From contig CM030931.1 in assembly GCA_018136815.1 (NCBI GenBank), positions 3,091,801 to 3,155,800 of the forward strand: DNA of 64,000 nucleotides. The letters run 5' to 3'. Each line of letters begins with the position of its first letter. Positions within the stretch are counted from its first letter, which is position 1. The notes beneath the pieces were generated by a model that did not search any database, had not been told where the DNA came from, and saw only the letters and a list, made by a program, of their open reading frames with translations. Position numbers and translations under genes: made by a program. This stretch comes from Isochrysis galbana (lineage: Eukaryota; Haptophyta; Isochrysidales; Isochrysidaceae). Below are positions 29,994 to 42,000 of the stretch, one piece after another.

Positions 29994-32900
29994 TCAAATG
30001 GCATTGAGCGTGTCCACGACGTTGAACGATTGGATGAAGGCGCAATAATCGATTCTTCCATGTTCATCAGTGAGATTTGATCCCCGCAGCGACAAAACAA
30101 GCTCATGCAGCTGGTCCCGATCCGGGACCTCCCCATCCCGAACTCCACCTAGTCGCCGATGAGTCAGGATGAGTTCAAGCGCCTGCTCAAAATCGCGCTC
30201 GTCAATCCACCCGGTACCGCTCTCATCCAAGTGACGGAAGGCTTTCTGCAAGGCGGGGGTCCTTTCGTACAATGCCGTGAGGATACCTTGCATAACTTTC
30301 AGAGAAAAATTCGATCGGATGTCTTTCACCGCGGCTCCACTCTTTTCGCGCAATGATGAGTCAGATTGCCGACGAGGAAAAGCAACGTTGCCGTCATTTA
30401 GAGCTGGCAACCCAAAAGCAGCGACAAACTCAAGCAAAGTTATGCGTCCGTTCATCGTCAGGTCAATGTGTGATACCAAGGCTGCCAAACGGTGGGGGCT
30501 TGACCTTGTCATCCCACAAGTCCGCTGCAAGTCAAGAATGGCGTCCTTCGCCTCCTCATACGAGAGGAAACCATCGGAGTCCGCGTCGGCCCTCACGAAG
30601 ATATCCAAGATATCGTTACCCGACAGGGCGCACATCTCCTTGTATGCGTGGGAATGCATGGCGGCACGCAGCGCAAGGAGCTCTTGCTGCCCTGTAAAAT
30701 TGTCAAGATCCGCCTCAACCTGGCCGGTTACTTGGAGCCGGTCACCAGAACACACACCATCATCAAAGCCTACGTCCCCCGCGGCCGCTAAGCCCGAACC
30801 ATGGGGCGACGTGTCTCGCCCGCTCCGCCTGCTTGGTTCGGAATCGGCCGCGCTGCTCCGACTCGCCCTCTCGACCGCGGGACTCACGGCAAACAGGAGC
30901 GCCTGCAAGACTTCGATCGGCTCAACCCCTTGGTGAGGGTCTGTGAAGCCAATGTCATACACAAGCTGCCGGAGCTGGCGGATGGTCAAGCCGAGGTCGA
31001 AGCCTGCCAGCGCCGCTTGCACCTCCTTCTGGCGTAGGGTTCCGTCCGTGCGTGGGTCCAAGTACGAGAGGAGGTCCCCCATGGACATGTCCTTAGTCTT
31101 TGCGAGAAGCGCCGAGAAGAGCCGCTGCATGATGCACCGCTCGAAATCTTTGAAGCGACCGTACGCGAGCCGCACTTGGAATCGATCGAGCCACAACATG
31201 TAGTGAACTAGTCCGTGCCGGACGGAGGCACTCGCCATGTCAGCGGCGGTGGCGAGGAGTCGGGGCCCGTAGTAAGGCCACAAAGTCTCGTACTCCGGGA
31301 AGGTGGAGCAAAGCACCGACTCCCAAACGTCGTACGGCAAGACGTACCTTTGTGGCTGCGCGTCTACACCACCGTCGCTCTTGGACCCGTTCGCCGCCTC
31401 GCGGGCCGCCTTGCTGCATCGCCGCTCGGCGGCATCGAAGGCTGCCGTGAGGTTGGCCTTGGAGCGGCAGATGGTCATCTGCATCGCAGAGAGGATGTCC
31501 TCGTCCACCTTATGTAGCATGTCCTCTTCTTCGTAGTAGACAACCCTGTCGACACGGTGGTGATCGCCCGGCAAGAAAGCGGCACGGGAGCCTTGCTCGT
31601 CGTCGCTCAAGAGCGTCGACGGGCGGCACGAGCCAACCCCACTGTGCGCGGACTCGGCAAGAGATGGGCGCAGCGGGACCGAGACGAGCGAATGCCTCTT
31701 GAGTCGAGTCGCGCCCCCCTTGGCACCGAGGTCGGTCTGGGTGTGGGCTCGCTGCAGCGCACTGCGCAAGCTTCCGAGCTCGTCGGAGCGCACCGGCCGA
31801 GCCGTGAGCGGGGCGCGGGGGGTGGGGCGCCCCTCGGACCCGAGGCCGCTCGAGAAGTAGGGCCAGTTGCGCCCTCGGCTAGGCAGCCGATTGAGACGGA
31901 ACAACCCGGACGAGTCTCGGCGGGTCGCCGGCTTGGATCGGGGCGAGGGCCGAGTGCCCACCAGTTCGTCAGCAATGGAGTCGTCCTTGGCTGCCGGCGT
32001 GGCCAGCATGGTGACCTCCTCCTTGCTCTCGAGCCCCTTGACGTGCGGCGGCAACCCCGTGATTCCGATGTCGAGCGGCGACACCGTGCCGTCGGGCGCG
32101 TAGCGCGTCGGCGTGGGAGCGGCGGAGGACACCGGCTTGGGCAGTGCCCGGACATGGAGCTCCGCCACGCCGAAGCCGTCATATTTGAGCACCAGTGTAT
32201 CCCACAGCGAGGGCGAGGCCCCGACGGGCACGGAGGACGACGAGCGGAGCTCGTGCTCACGGGCGCGCTGCTGCTGTCGCTGCGTGCGGCCTGCGGGGCC
32301 GAGGCCCGCGTCGGCGAGCCAGCGGTCGATCTTCGATCTGCACGAGTCGAGCAGCCGCAGCTCGCAAATCTCACGGTAGGCGTCGAGCGGCGGAGCATAA
32401 AACTCCTTTACCTCCGCCGGCCCCTTCTCGTCGAAGACCAGGACGCCGCCACGATTGCCGCAGACGCCGCCATAGTTTGAGGCCGAGAAGATTGTGAGCA
32501 GCATGGCGTCGTGCTGGATCTCATACCCGCGCTTGCGCTTGGGCAGCTGGTGTGACCGGATAACAGACTGCACGCCATTGCGCTCGCAAAATGCCCTCGT
32601 CACCTCCCTCCCAAACTGGATTGAGACGCCGCCCCTGTTGTCGGAGGCGACGATGCCGTCCCCGTCGTGAGGGTCGGCCCACAGTGCATCAAAAAGCAGC
32701 GTGTCCTCGCGCGTCTCGAGCACTGACGGTGGCTGCCGGCATGCGTCGACTCGACGAATCTCCTCGAGCGTGACGCCTGGCTCACGGAAGAGTCCGCCGT
32801 GGATCACGAGCGCCCACTCACCGACGAGAGAGGCGATGGGCAGCTGCATGAAGAAATGCTGGAATAGGTCAATAAGCCGCTCATCGTGCGGGTACTTGGC

Positions 32901-33668
32901 GCGCACTTCCCAGGCGAAGCCGCCGCCGTTTGCGAAGGGCCGCTCGTTCAGGTCGCGCTGCTCATGGTTGCCGCGATTGATGTGCACGAGCGACGGACAC
33001 GCGAGTTTGAACGCGAGCAGCAGCACGAAGATCTCGGTGGCGTTGCGGCCGCGGTCGGCGATGTCGCCATTAAAGAGATAGGTGTTGCCATGCGCGGGAA
33101 GCCCGTGCTCCTCGAAAATCACCATCACGTCCTGCAGCTGGCCGTGCGTGTCGCCGCACACGAGCAGCCGGTCCGCCTTGGACTCGGGCGGCGCGACATG
33201 GATGAGCGAGCCCGAGGCGGCGGCCTGCTCCTCGAAGAGGCGGCAGCCCGCGATGAGGATCTCGTAGACGCAGCGGCGTGGCAGCGGCTCGGCATCGGGC
33301 CGCCTCAGGTACGCGTACAGCGCGTGCGCCTTCTTGAGCGTGTAGGGCGGCTGCAACACAAAGCCTCGCCGCTCGAGCGGCATCTCCTTCACGACAGAGG
33401 CCCAGTATGCGTAGGCGTCCCTGGGGCTGGGCATCGAGTTTCCGCGCGTGGGAAATCGCTGGATCAGCAGCTGTTCCATCTTGTGCTCCCGCTGCTGCCG
33501 GTCAATGAACTCCAGCTCATCCGCCTGCTCGAGGGCATCGTACGCTGCAAAGGCGTCGCGGCCACACTCAGAGGTCTGCTCGTCAGCGGGCGAGGAGGAG
33601 GCGCGTGCGCCGGAGCGGAGGATGGAGCGACGTGCTAGCTCGCTCCCCTTGCTCAGCGCGCAACCCAT
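29994..33668 (-). CDS. EF-hand protein serine/threonine phosphatase (PPEF/RdgC-like), 1224 aa
   Basis: Single exon. N terminus MGCALSKGSE is a consensus for N-myristoylation (Gly2) with Cys3 for palmitoylation, so membrane attachment is likely. Catalytic PPP domain about residues 160-430: GDTHGQ (172), GDIADRG (201), RGNHEQ (232), HGGLF (290), then RSHQLPKRKRGYE and FSASNYGG. All metal-binding Asp, His and Asn positions that I can see are kept. A long Ser/Arg/Pro-rich linker follows (about 470-720), then a second globular region and EF-hands near the C terminus: DADSDGFLSYEE (good), DLTMNGRITLLE (second Asp replaced, probably weak) and DESGTGWIDERD (last Glu replaced by Asp). Animal PPEF has about 650-750 residues, so this is nearly twice as long. 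Calcium-dependent dephosphorylation is inferred from the domains. Confidence 0.92.
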   Translation of the reverse strand: MGCALSKGSELARRSILRSGARASSSPADEQTSECGRDAFAAYDALEQADELEFIDRQQREHKMEQLLIQRFPTRGNSMPSPRDAYAYWASVVKEMPLERRGFVLQPPYTLKKAHALYAYLRRPDAEPLPRRCVYEILIAGCRLFEEQAAASGSLIHVAPPESKADRLLVCGDTHGQLQDVMVIFEEHGLPAHGNTYLFNGDIADRGRNATEIFVLLLAFKLACPSLVHINRGNHEQRDLNERPFANGGGFAWEVRAKYPHDERLIDLFQHFFMQLPIASLVGEWALVIHGGLFREPGVTLEEIRRVDACRQPPSVLETREDTLLFDALWADPHDGDGIVASDNRGGVSIQFGREVTRAFCERNGVQSVIRSHQLPKRKRGYEIQHDAMLLTIFSASNYGGVCGNRGGVLVFDEKGPAEVKEFYAPPLDAYREICELRLLDSCRSKIDRWLADAGLGPAGRTQRQQQRAREHELRSSSSVPVGASPSLWDTLVLKYDGFGVAELHVRALPKPVSSAAPTPTRYAPDGTVSPLDIGITGLPPHVKGLESKEEVTMLATPAAKDDSIADELVGTRPSPRSKPATRRDSSGLFRLNRLPSRGRNWPYFSSGLGSEGRPTPRAPLTARPVRSDELGSLRSALQRAHTQTDLGAKGGATRLKRHSLVSVPLRPSLAESAHSGVGSCRPSTLLSDDEQGSRAAFLPGDHHRVDRVVYYEEEDMLHKVDEDILSAMQMTICRSKANLTAAFDAAERRCSKAAREAANGSKSDGGVDAQPQRYVLPYDVWESVLCSTFPEYETLWPYYGPRLLATAADMASASVRHGLVHYMLWLDRFQVRLAYGRFKDFERCIMQRLFSALLAKTKDMSMGDLLSYLDPRTDGTLRQKEVQAALAGFDLGLTIRQLRQLVYDIGFTDPHQGVEPIEVLQALLFAVSPAVERASRSSAADSEPSRRSGRDTSPHGSGLAAAGDVGFDDGVCSGDRLQVTGQVEADLDNFTGQQELLALRAAMHSHAYKEMCALSGNDILDIFVRADADSDGFLSYEEAKDAILDLQRTCGMTRSSPHRLAALVSHIDLTMNGRITLLEFVAAFGLPALNDGNVAFPRRQSDSSLREKSGAAVKDIRSNFSLKVMQGILTALYERTPALQKAFRHLDESGTGWIDERDFEQALELILTHRRLGGVRDGEVPDRDQLHELVLSLRGSNLTDEHGRIDYCAFIQSFNVVDTLNAI

Positions 33669-33699
33669 CGAGGCGCGCGGCGGCGGTGGGGATGTGGGG

Positions 33700-33965
33700 G
33701 GTGGGGTGGGGTGGGGGAGGTGTGTGTGTGTGTGTGTGTGTGCCTGGCCGCGCCACGGCCGCCGCCGCCTCCGCTCTCTCCCTCTCCCTCTCCCTCTCTC
33801 TCTCCCTCTCTCTCTCTCTCTCCCCCCCCCCCCCCGTCTTTTCTCTGATCTCTCTCTCTCTCTCCGCTTCGCCTCTCCTTCTCGCCGCCACCTTACTTTC
33901 TCGCGTCGTCGTCTTCCTGTACTCTACCCTCTCTCCTCTCTCTCTCCTCTCCTCTCATCGTCTGC
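33700..33965. repeat. (GT)n and (CT)n/poly-C tract upstream of the phosphatase gene
   Basis: (GT)10 at about 33722-33742, then CT/C repeats to about 33965. Begins about 30 bp from the start codon. Confidence 0.93.
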
Positions 33966-35969
33966 CGCTCCTTTCCTGAAGAGAGAGAGGGGCGGGCTCT
34001 CCGCTCGTTTCTCTCTGCTTGAGTTAGATACCAAATACATATTTACCGATGTACCTCGTCGCGACGGAGCACGACGGCCCCCAATCCTAATATCTTCTCG
34101 GTGATATCATCTCGTATTCAGGGGGTGCCTCCGCAGAGGGCGGCGAGGATTTGCGCGACCGACCCCCAACACCTCTTCTACTTCAAGCGTACGAAGGCAT
34201 TCTCAAACACACTCTCTATTATTCCGCCCCCTCTCCCTTTTCTGCGAGGCTTGTTACACTTTGTTCACGGGATACATTTCAATAGCCACCCTCTCTCCCC
34301 TCAAGAGAGTCTTCTTCTTCACTCCCAGAGAGGAGGAGGAGCGCCTCTCCCTCCTCCTCTCCTTGTGCCTGCCTCCTCCTCCTCCTTTCTTTCCCGTAGT
34401 AAAGTAGCCCCTCCCTATTAGAAAAGGCCCCTCTCCTCCTCCGTGCCGCTCACACCCTTCAAATCCCCCGAGAAGAAGAAGAAAGGCCGACCCCCTCTCT
34501 TCTCCCCTCTCTCCTTCTCTCCCCCCCCGCGCCCCCCAAACCCCCAAACGGCGGCGCCCCGCAGCGCTCACTTTCCCCCCCCCCGCCCCCCCCCGCCCCC
34601 CTCTCTCTCATGGGAAAGGGAAACGGCCGGCCGCGCCACCCCCGAACTCGCCATTGTCCATTGTAGACTACACTATAAAGAGAAAGACTTCACACCCCCT
34701 CGAGAAGCTGGTACCCATCCCCATATCCCCATCCAGCAGCAGCTGCAAACGAACGAGGAGGCGCCACCGCCTTCCGCTGCGCGCGCCTGTCCGCCTATGC
34801 GCGCTCTACGATGCCCCCTGCGTCCTACGTTCTACGCCTCTGCGTTCTACGTTCGTCGCCGGTACATTGTACATTCGACCCCCATGTCCGTCATATGATG
34901 TCCGTGGCTAGCAGGGATGGGGGTAAATGAACGCTTCTAGTCTTTTCTACCAAGGCCAAGGCCCAATAGGATCTTCATTTAGCATGGACGAATCCCTTTC
35001 GCGCCTTTTCTGTGTGCAATTCTTCTCTAGGACGACGAGACGACGAGTTCTCTTCTTCTGCTTCTGGCCAATTGGTTCCTTCTTTGCTGCTCTCTCTGTT
35101 GACCCACCGTGGCTTTCGCTCCCGTGTTTATTACGTGTTGCGTGTTGTCCTTGTTTATGTTAGAAAGTGGTGTGGCGTGTCTTCGTACGCACCCCAGCAG
35201 CCGTCGCAGCGCTCTGCGATCTGCGATCAAAGCCGTACCGTGACCCCTCGTACCCTTGAGCCCCCAGTGCCTTGTGTGTGGTCTCTCGCTAGAAATCACC
35301 CACTGGAGATTGACTCAATCTGTTCCTATGGACCCAACACCCAACACCGCCCTCTGCACCGCCAAATCCGCCCTCGCCGCCGCGCGCGGACCCCGTACCA
35401 CTGCACACTGCACCCGTGCCCAAGCCTTCGTCCCAAGTATCTTCACCCGCTACCCAAGTCGATAGACCGCCTACGGACGCGTGAGTTGCCAAGGATGGAG
35501 TCTCAGGAGCCTTACCGCCTGGATCCTGGGGCCAGTCCCAGTCCATCTCCACAAATACAACACTAGGACTGGGAGTAGGAGTAGGAGGTGAGTACTAGTA
35601 CTACTCTGAGTACCTACGGAGTACATGGACGCGGATCAGCAGACAAAACCATCCCCGAGGTGCCGCGATTGGTTGGGGGAGCTACGCGGTGTTCGAGATC
35701 AGTGAGTGATAACGACTTTAACGCAAGAGACAAGACTCAATGCAAATGAAGTCTTAGCATGGACTATGGGTGACGGACTTCTACTTCTACTACAAAACTC
35801 CTGATTCTGTGCAGCACTCTCCCCCTGGTGTAGCGAAACCGTCTGCTCGCACGTTCGCGCTGGCGGCGAAGGGGGTGGTGGTAGCGGGAGTGAGAGGGGT
35901 GGGGGGTGGAGCGGAGGGGAAGAGAGAGGGTGCGAGGGAGATTGGAGGCCCGCAGGGGCGAGCGGAGCG
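33966..35969. other. Intergenic, no supported gene
   Basis: C/T-rich to 34620, mixed after that, G-rich at 35860-35960. All frames are low-complexity or unsupported. It forms the shared upstream region of the divergent phosphatase (minus) and coiled-coil (plus) genes. Confidence 0.5.
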
Positions 35970-38163
35970 ATGGAGACCGTCTTCTCCCTCATGGATGGCG
36001 CGCCGTCGCTCACGCAGGATGCGAAGCCCGCTCCTGACTTTTACACGCAGCTCGAGCGCGAGCGCGTGAAGGTGGGCACTGGGATGGTCTCGCAGCGCTA
36101 CCAGCGGCTCGAGCGCCGACTGCTCGGCAAGCAGGTTGGGCCAGACACGCTCAACCGCGGGGCGCTCGCTGTCCCGGCTGGCTCTGTAGGCATCGGCCCC
36201 TCGGCTCCGGACAGTACTTCCGTTGTCGCAGCCAAGCCGAGCAAGCCGCGTAAAGAGGACCGTTGGATGGCCTCGGAGTATTCGCGCTTCTTGCCGGCAT
36301 CCAACGATGGCAAGCCCACTCCGTGGCAGGAGCTACAAAAAGAGGGCATCTCAACGGTCAAACGGCGGAGTCACGCCGTCGCGCATGCCATGGGCACCCC
36401 ACAGCGCATCTGCCTCCAATTGACACCTGATGTCAAGAAGAAGCTTGGGGAGATGGGAATCACTAGTGGAGGGATGCTGCGACCAGCTCCAAATCCGATT
36501 CGGGAGGCCGTCAAAGCCGGTAAGGCTCAGGAGCCGTCCAGTCTCAGACGTCCATCCCAGATGCCACACCAGAATTCGGCTCGGCACCTAGCCTCCGGGC
36601 CTCGGCCGCTGTCGCTAATGTCGCCAAGGCGAGTGGACACTGGGCGCGTGCGCACATCGGCCTCGCCCATGCCTCTCTGGACTGCGTCGTCCTCGAACGG
36701 CCCACATTCGGCCCGTTTCGAGACCAGCTCGCGCACTGTCGGCAAGCCGAGCGTGCGGTTGTCGGCTGGGGCACACTCCGCCCGAACGTCCTCATCTGTC
36801 TCGGGTGGTGGCGCCCCCCCCAGCCTCAAGCGCACAGGCTCTTCGCTTCATGCCAGACTAGATCCGAATGATACGGATCCTCTAAGCGTTCAAATGCAAA
36901 AGATGATCGAGCGCCGAGAAGCTGCCATGCGCCGCCAGGTGGATCTCTTCCTCATTCAGCAACGCCGCAACGCCAGCTCAGCGGAATGGGCGCTTGACCA
37001 GCAAGCACGCTCCGGAGAAGACAAGGTTATTGCGCAGGTTGAGGCTGCTCAAAATGCGGCAAGGAAGAGGTGGGAAGAAGTGAGGAGGAGAGGCGAAGAT
37101 GTGAACAAGCAGATCGCTGACGAGGCGCAGGCGAGCCGCAAGAAGGCAGTGGAGGAGTTGGAGGCTCGTGCCAAGGAGCAGCAGGCGCGCGCTCTCGCAG
37201 AGAAGCAGTTTCGCGAGTCGGTTGTTGAGGCGAGGCAAAGGGAAGCGAGGGAGCGTGCTGCGCAGCGCGCGCGTAGAGCAGAGATGCGCGAGCAGGCCAT
37301 CAGGAAGTATGAAGAAGTTCAAACAGCTAGCATGGAGGCTGCTGCTGAGCGGCGAGAGAATCTGCGCCGCCTACCGCGTGCCGACATGCTCGAGGCCAAG
37401 CGGCAAGAGGCGGAGAAGGCAAGGCTAACGGCCCTCGAGGACAGAGAGTTCGAGAAGCAGCAGGTCGTCAGTCGATGGAAGTCGAGGGTAGCCAAGGCAG
37501 AGGAGTACCAGCGGCAGCTGTACAAGGACCAAAAGAAGGACTTTATGAAGCGCCGGGCGAGAGAGGTGAGCGTATGTGCAGCCCTATGAGCTCGCCTCTA
37601 CGACACAACGGGTTGCATGGCTTCCAGCGATGTTCAACACCATGCCAGTCTCCACTCCCGAGCTCGGGCGCCTTACCGGTTGGCTTGCGTCGTCTCACTC
37701 CTTGCCCCCCCCACCCCCCAATCTTCAGGATGAAGTTTCTATTACGAGGACAAAGCTGATCGAGGAGCGGCTAGCGATGATGACGCAGGCGCAGGCCGAG
37801 GCTGAAGTGCGTTCAGCTGCGGTAAAGGAAATGAACGAGCGGGATCATGATGCCTGGGTAAAGGAGCAATGGCAAAAAGAAGAGGAGAAGCGGCACCACA
37901 TCCACCAGCTTGAGTGGAACGCGGCGCAGCGCGACGAGGAGTTGAGGGCCAAGTGGGAACAGCAAATGGAGGACTACGCCAACCGAATGGAGGACAAGAG
38001 AGAGGGCGCCGCTGCTATGAAGCTCCTCCGTGCGGACTTAGATGTCCGCGAGGCAAAGCTGCAGGAGTGTATGCGCCAAGCGATGGTTGACTCTATCGAT
38101 GTGGACAAGGATACCCTCTATAGAATCATCAGCCAGCCCGCTAGCTCGTTCATCCCGTCGTAA
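35970..38163 (+). CDS. Coiled-coil protein, 676 aa (2 exons), ciliary/basal-body type
   Basis: Exons 35970..37565 and 37729..38163, GT-AG, phase 0. The N-terminal ~330 residues are Ser/Arg/Pro-rich and probably disordered (START METVFSLMDGAPSLTQ). From DPLSVQMQKMIERREAAMRR to the end the chain is almost continuous charged alpha-helix, with heptad-like Lys/Arg/Glu/Ala runs (EARQREARERAAQRARRAEM). There is no enzyme motif, signal or membrane helix. Chains of this kind are common among flagellar and basal-body proteins, but I do not recognise a specific family. A G-rich tract (35865-35955) immediately precedes the start. Gene model is strong, function unknown. Confidence 0.85.
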
Positions 38164-38419
38164 CGAGTTTCCATGGGCAGCCGACAACAAGAAGCACGAT
38201 CTAGATCGAGCTTATATGGTCACTATCTAATAGTAATAGGCCCCTAGCATCAAGAGGTAAAAATTCGAACGCGAAAGGCGATTCTTTGTATACGAATGAT
38301 GAAAAAAAAACATCTGAAGATTCCGGGCTACACACCTACTACTGACTGGGTCTCCCTTCTCTACGACTTACACCGCCCTTAACTTCCCTCCCTCCACCTC
38401 TTTCCCTGCCCCCCTTCAT

Positions 38420-39293
38420 TCCTTTGTCTTCGGTTTCCGGGGTCCGGCCCTGGTGCCCTACCTAAGGCCTGGTTCGGAGTGTGGGGGCCGGGCAGGCCTG
38501 TTGTCGTCTCTCTTGGCATGCGTGCCCGACCGGGTTCGCGTTGGTCATCTGGGTTCCGTCGGGCTCGTGTTATCCCTAATGGACCCTAGGTTCGCTGTGT
38601 CCCTGGCTTATTCGCCGTCGTTTCGTTGCTCCTTGTTCCCCTCGACGGCGTGTGCTATCCCCAGCTTGGTGGCTAGTTCCACTAGCTCCTCGCCGGGTCT
38701 GAGCCCACCCTTGTCGTTCAAAGTAAAAACGGGTCTCAAGTCGCTTATGTCTATTCTTTTTTTGGGTTGCCTACCCATGCCCGCTTGGGCGGTTCTTGCC
38801 GAGTCGGTTTCGTTTGCGAAGGAAAGTGCTTTGCTCAGTGTGGTGTATCTCTCTATCGTTCTTATCAATATCAATATTGATTCTTCCGAGAATTCTATGC
38901 CGTCGTAATGAATTCTATGAAAGTCTGTGATGATATATGATATATCTCCACGCTAGTAGATGCAGTGCGTATATCGCTTTCGGGGCGTCCCCCTTAGGGT
39001 AGATGAAAGATGAATAAATTGTCGACGATGTAGTCTTCTCTGCTTTTTTCCGCTTTAGGTGAGAATCTAACGACTTTGTTCAGCGCGCATAAGATGTTGG
39101 TTATCCCCGGGCATTCGCCTGCGCCTAGGTGCGTCGAGGATTCGTCCGCTTCTCCACATATGCGGCACGTATTGGTTCTATCCGGGAATCGGTTGTACGT
39201 GCCTACTCGCCTATGTGTGATGTGTTTGAACTGTAGGTGCATATCGCGCGCGGTCACCATTGGGGATGTGTACAGCCTCGCTAGATGAGCCAA
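38420..39293 (-). pseudogene. LINE ORF2 C-terminal fragment, frameshifted
   Basis: Minus-strand reading gives HLARLYTSP, MHLQFKHITHRRVGTYNRFP, a knuckle CRICGEADESSTHLGAGEC, YALHLLAWRYII, and after a frameshift near 38925 DISDLRPVFTLNDKGGLRPG. This is collinear with the 24.6-25.3 kb copy. A diverged tail block (CCTTAGGTAGGGCACCAGGG, about 38444-38463 minus) follows. Confidence 0.7.
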
Positions 39294-39960
39294 GGCTAGG
39301 GACTGCTAGTAACTGCTGCTTTTGGAGAGTGGCAGTTATTGCCTCTAAGAGGACCAGTTAAGTTAACTGGTTGGGGCTCGAGGAGGCAGTTAGTCCGGCA
39401 GTATCACAGAGTGCCGTCATCTGCCAACACAATCCATCGGTCCTTACCGATAGAATCGTCTTTACCGATAACTTGATAACTTTGTCTGCCAGATTCCTTT
39501 TCATCAAGTCATCAGCCTCTTTCATCATGTGCACCACCTTCTGGACTCTTCTCTACACAATCATCTGCAGTGGATGCACATCAAGTTCTTAGGGTTCCCA
39601 AGTCATTTGCACATCGACTTCTAGACCTCGCCTTCATCTTGGGGATCTCAGCTCACTCTAGATCGACTTAGTGCACCTAAGGAATCTCACCTTCATCAAC
39701 ACTCACGACGCTTCATCGGCTCATACTAAGTAAGGCAATACTCGCCGATTCCCTAAATTCTTGATTCCTTCTCCGTTCCCTCGCACGCCCTCCTGTTTGT
39801 CTCAGAGTATTATCCAAAGAACCGCGGTGGGGTATATGTAAGGGTTTGTGCGGGGTCTGTGTGTTGTAGAATCACCGTATCACCGTGCCCCAGGGGCATC
39901 TTCGTGAGTGCCCCAGTGCCCCCAGGTGTCCCAGGTTCTGTCCCTATCAATGTCTCACTC
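39294..39960. other. Intergenic, no gene seen
   Basis: AT-richer single-copy-looking sequence. Frames are short and unsupported. Confidence 0.45.
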
Positions 39961-40361
39961 ACTGTCTATCATGACCCTCCTGCTTTTTGTTGCCGCCCTG
40001 GCTGCTCCCTGGCAGCCAGCGCAATATGGAGCTCCCACCCAGGTGTGTGCCACTGCCATGCCTCTGCCCATGCCTGCCTGCCTGTCCCTGCCTGACTCGC
40101 ACTCGCTCGTCGCACTCGACGAGCCTCGAACTGCAGCATGCGCACCTCACCGCAAGCGAGCGTCATCCCATTGCACCAAGGGGGAGACCTTGGGGGCAGT
40201 GGGATGGGCCCTCTTCCTCCCCTGCCCCTTCCGTCTGCCTCAGGGTGAGCCCTCTGCAAAAATCTGCGATGAACTCGTGTCGAAGAACGCCGTCACCGGC
40301 GTCTTTTCACCAAAACGCCCAAGCGCCAAGCGCATCGCCTTATCGTCTCACTCTTCCTTTC

Positions 40362-41021
40362 TTACATCTCCACCCCAAGGGCCGCGTAGACCGTCGTGTC
40401 GTGGAGCACTAGGTCGCCTTCTTGTTGGAATGACAGCTCAAAGGCTGCGTCTGAGTCAGGTTGTTGGTCTTCAACGTCTGAGTCTGGTCCCTGAGGTGTG
40501 GGCCCGGGTGGAATGGGTGTCAGACGCGTCGTGTGCTGGCGTGAGTGAGGGGCGGAGGGCTTGGATGTGTTGGGGTCTCTTTGGCTAGGAGTTGCGGCAG
40601 ACAGACTCAGTCTGTAGGGCCAGAGCTGTGTGGTGTGCTGCAATGTCGGATAACTTGTCAATGTGTTGTGCCCATAAGGGCCACCCAGCTGCGGTCCGCG
40701 CCGCCAAGGCGGCGCGGCCCTTGCCAGGCTGAAAGGGGCCTCTGCCATAAGGCATGCCCGGTGGAGTGCAGGCCAGGCCTCTCTGATGCTGTTCCTCTGA
40801 TTCAAGCAGCCAGTTGTCCCCCATGGGGGGGACCAGCATGGCTGTTGTGCATGTGTGCTGTGGCCGGGGCCACGGGCCGTGTGGTGCGACCAGGGTCGCA
40901 CGCACCTGCTCGGCCTCCGAGGGCGGACGCGGCCGCTTCGCCTGCGACAGGTCCATGAGGGCAGGGGGGCCGCCCGCAGTGGGGGGCCGGAGGAGGGGAG
41001 AGTCGCGCCGGCGCGCTCCAT
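40362..41021 (-). pseudogene. LINE ORF1-type fragment (MERAGATLPSSG...)
   Basis: The minus strand starts MERAGATLPSSGPP, like MERAPTAPD at 23417 and MERAPTPSS at 58386, and ends in an acidic stretch SDVEDQQPDSDAAFELSFQQ. An alternative frame (MDLSQAKRPRPPSEAEQ from 40956) looks equally protein-like in the middle, so frameshifts are probable. Upstream bases read GCGTCTAAGTATAATAATC in plus orientation. Confidence 0.5.
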
Positions 41022-41039
41022 CGCGTCTAAGTATAATAA

Positions 41040-41998
41040 TCTAACTGAGCATTAGTACCACTACTCTCACTAGCCCGGTACTAACACGACAGCCCTCAGC
41101 GCACCTGCCCGTACACCTTGGCGCGTGTTGTTGCCACAGATACATACACCTATGCACCCCTCCACATCTCCCCCCTCGCAAGCCCCCGGCTCCCATTCTA
41201 ACTCCCCACAAGTTAAAATGAGGGAAAACCCATTGAGGCGGACCGGTCGACGCCGGCCGACTCTCCGGGAAAAAGCACCGGGGGGGGGGGAGGAACCTCT
41301 CGTCGACAAAGAGGATCGGCCCTTCCAGCTCGCGCCGTGAGCAGTTCTCGAGAAATAAACGACTGCGAGTCGAGTAGCCTGTGCCACCTTCAGGATACTC
41401 TCCTCGAGCTTGAGCCGCTCCCTTCTCTCTCCCGCCTGTCGCCGGCCGCCCCCTACCCGTTTGATAACGCAAACGGGGCCTGTTTCTAACCGCACTCCAT
41501 CGGGGGGGGTGCAAAACCCCCCCTCTCCCTCTCTCCACTCTCTCCTTTCGTCGTCCCTGCGGCGCGTCGCCATGCGGCGCAGCCTGGCCTGCTCTCAGGG
41601 GCCCTTTGGGGGCTCCCAGGGGGCCAGCAAGGGCAGCTCAGGGGGCAGTGGAGGCTGGGGCTCAGCCCCTGGCCCCCCCTGCCTCTCCCTCTCCCACGCT
41701 CGCCTCGCTGGCCATGGGAGCCGCCCAGAGACACCTGTATGCCTGGCGACCAGGGACAGAGGGGGAGTCAGCTCGAGGGCAGGCCCAGCGCGGGCGTGGG
41801 AGTGCGGCTCGCGGGCCGCGCCCCCGAAGGGTCTGGGCCAGATTGTTGAGTGCCCTGCCCCTGCCAAAGGGCAGGGGCTGGGGTTGATTGTACGGGCCCA
41901 CCCCGGGGGGTGTCCGCGATGGTGTGAGAGGGGCGCGAGGCCCCCATTGTCCCCCACTTATAAAAGTAGGTTGACATCGCGTCTAAGTATAAACTTAG
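41040..41998 (-). mobile_element. Second LINE 5' fragment in tandem
   Basis: The start-proximal words GCGTCTAAGTATAAACTTAG at about 41979 repeat those at 41023, so two 5' ends of the same family lie head to tail. The block 41629-41725 recurs at 7885-7975, and 'acctgtatgcctg.cgacca' at about 41735 recurs at 49457. No intact ORF. Confidence 0.45.
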
Positions 41999-42000
41999 TT

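Noticed and set aside
31557-33638. Long plus-strand frames of 250-307 codons opposite the phosphatase gene
   Set aside because: GC-rich shadow frames of a real minus-strand gene with clear motifs.
39908-40588. Plus-strand 226-codon frame with a signal-peptide-like start
   Set aside because: Runs antisense to a LINE ORF1 copy and has mixed low-complexity composition.
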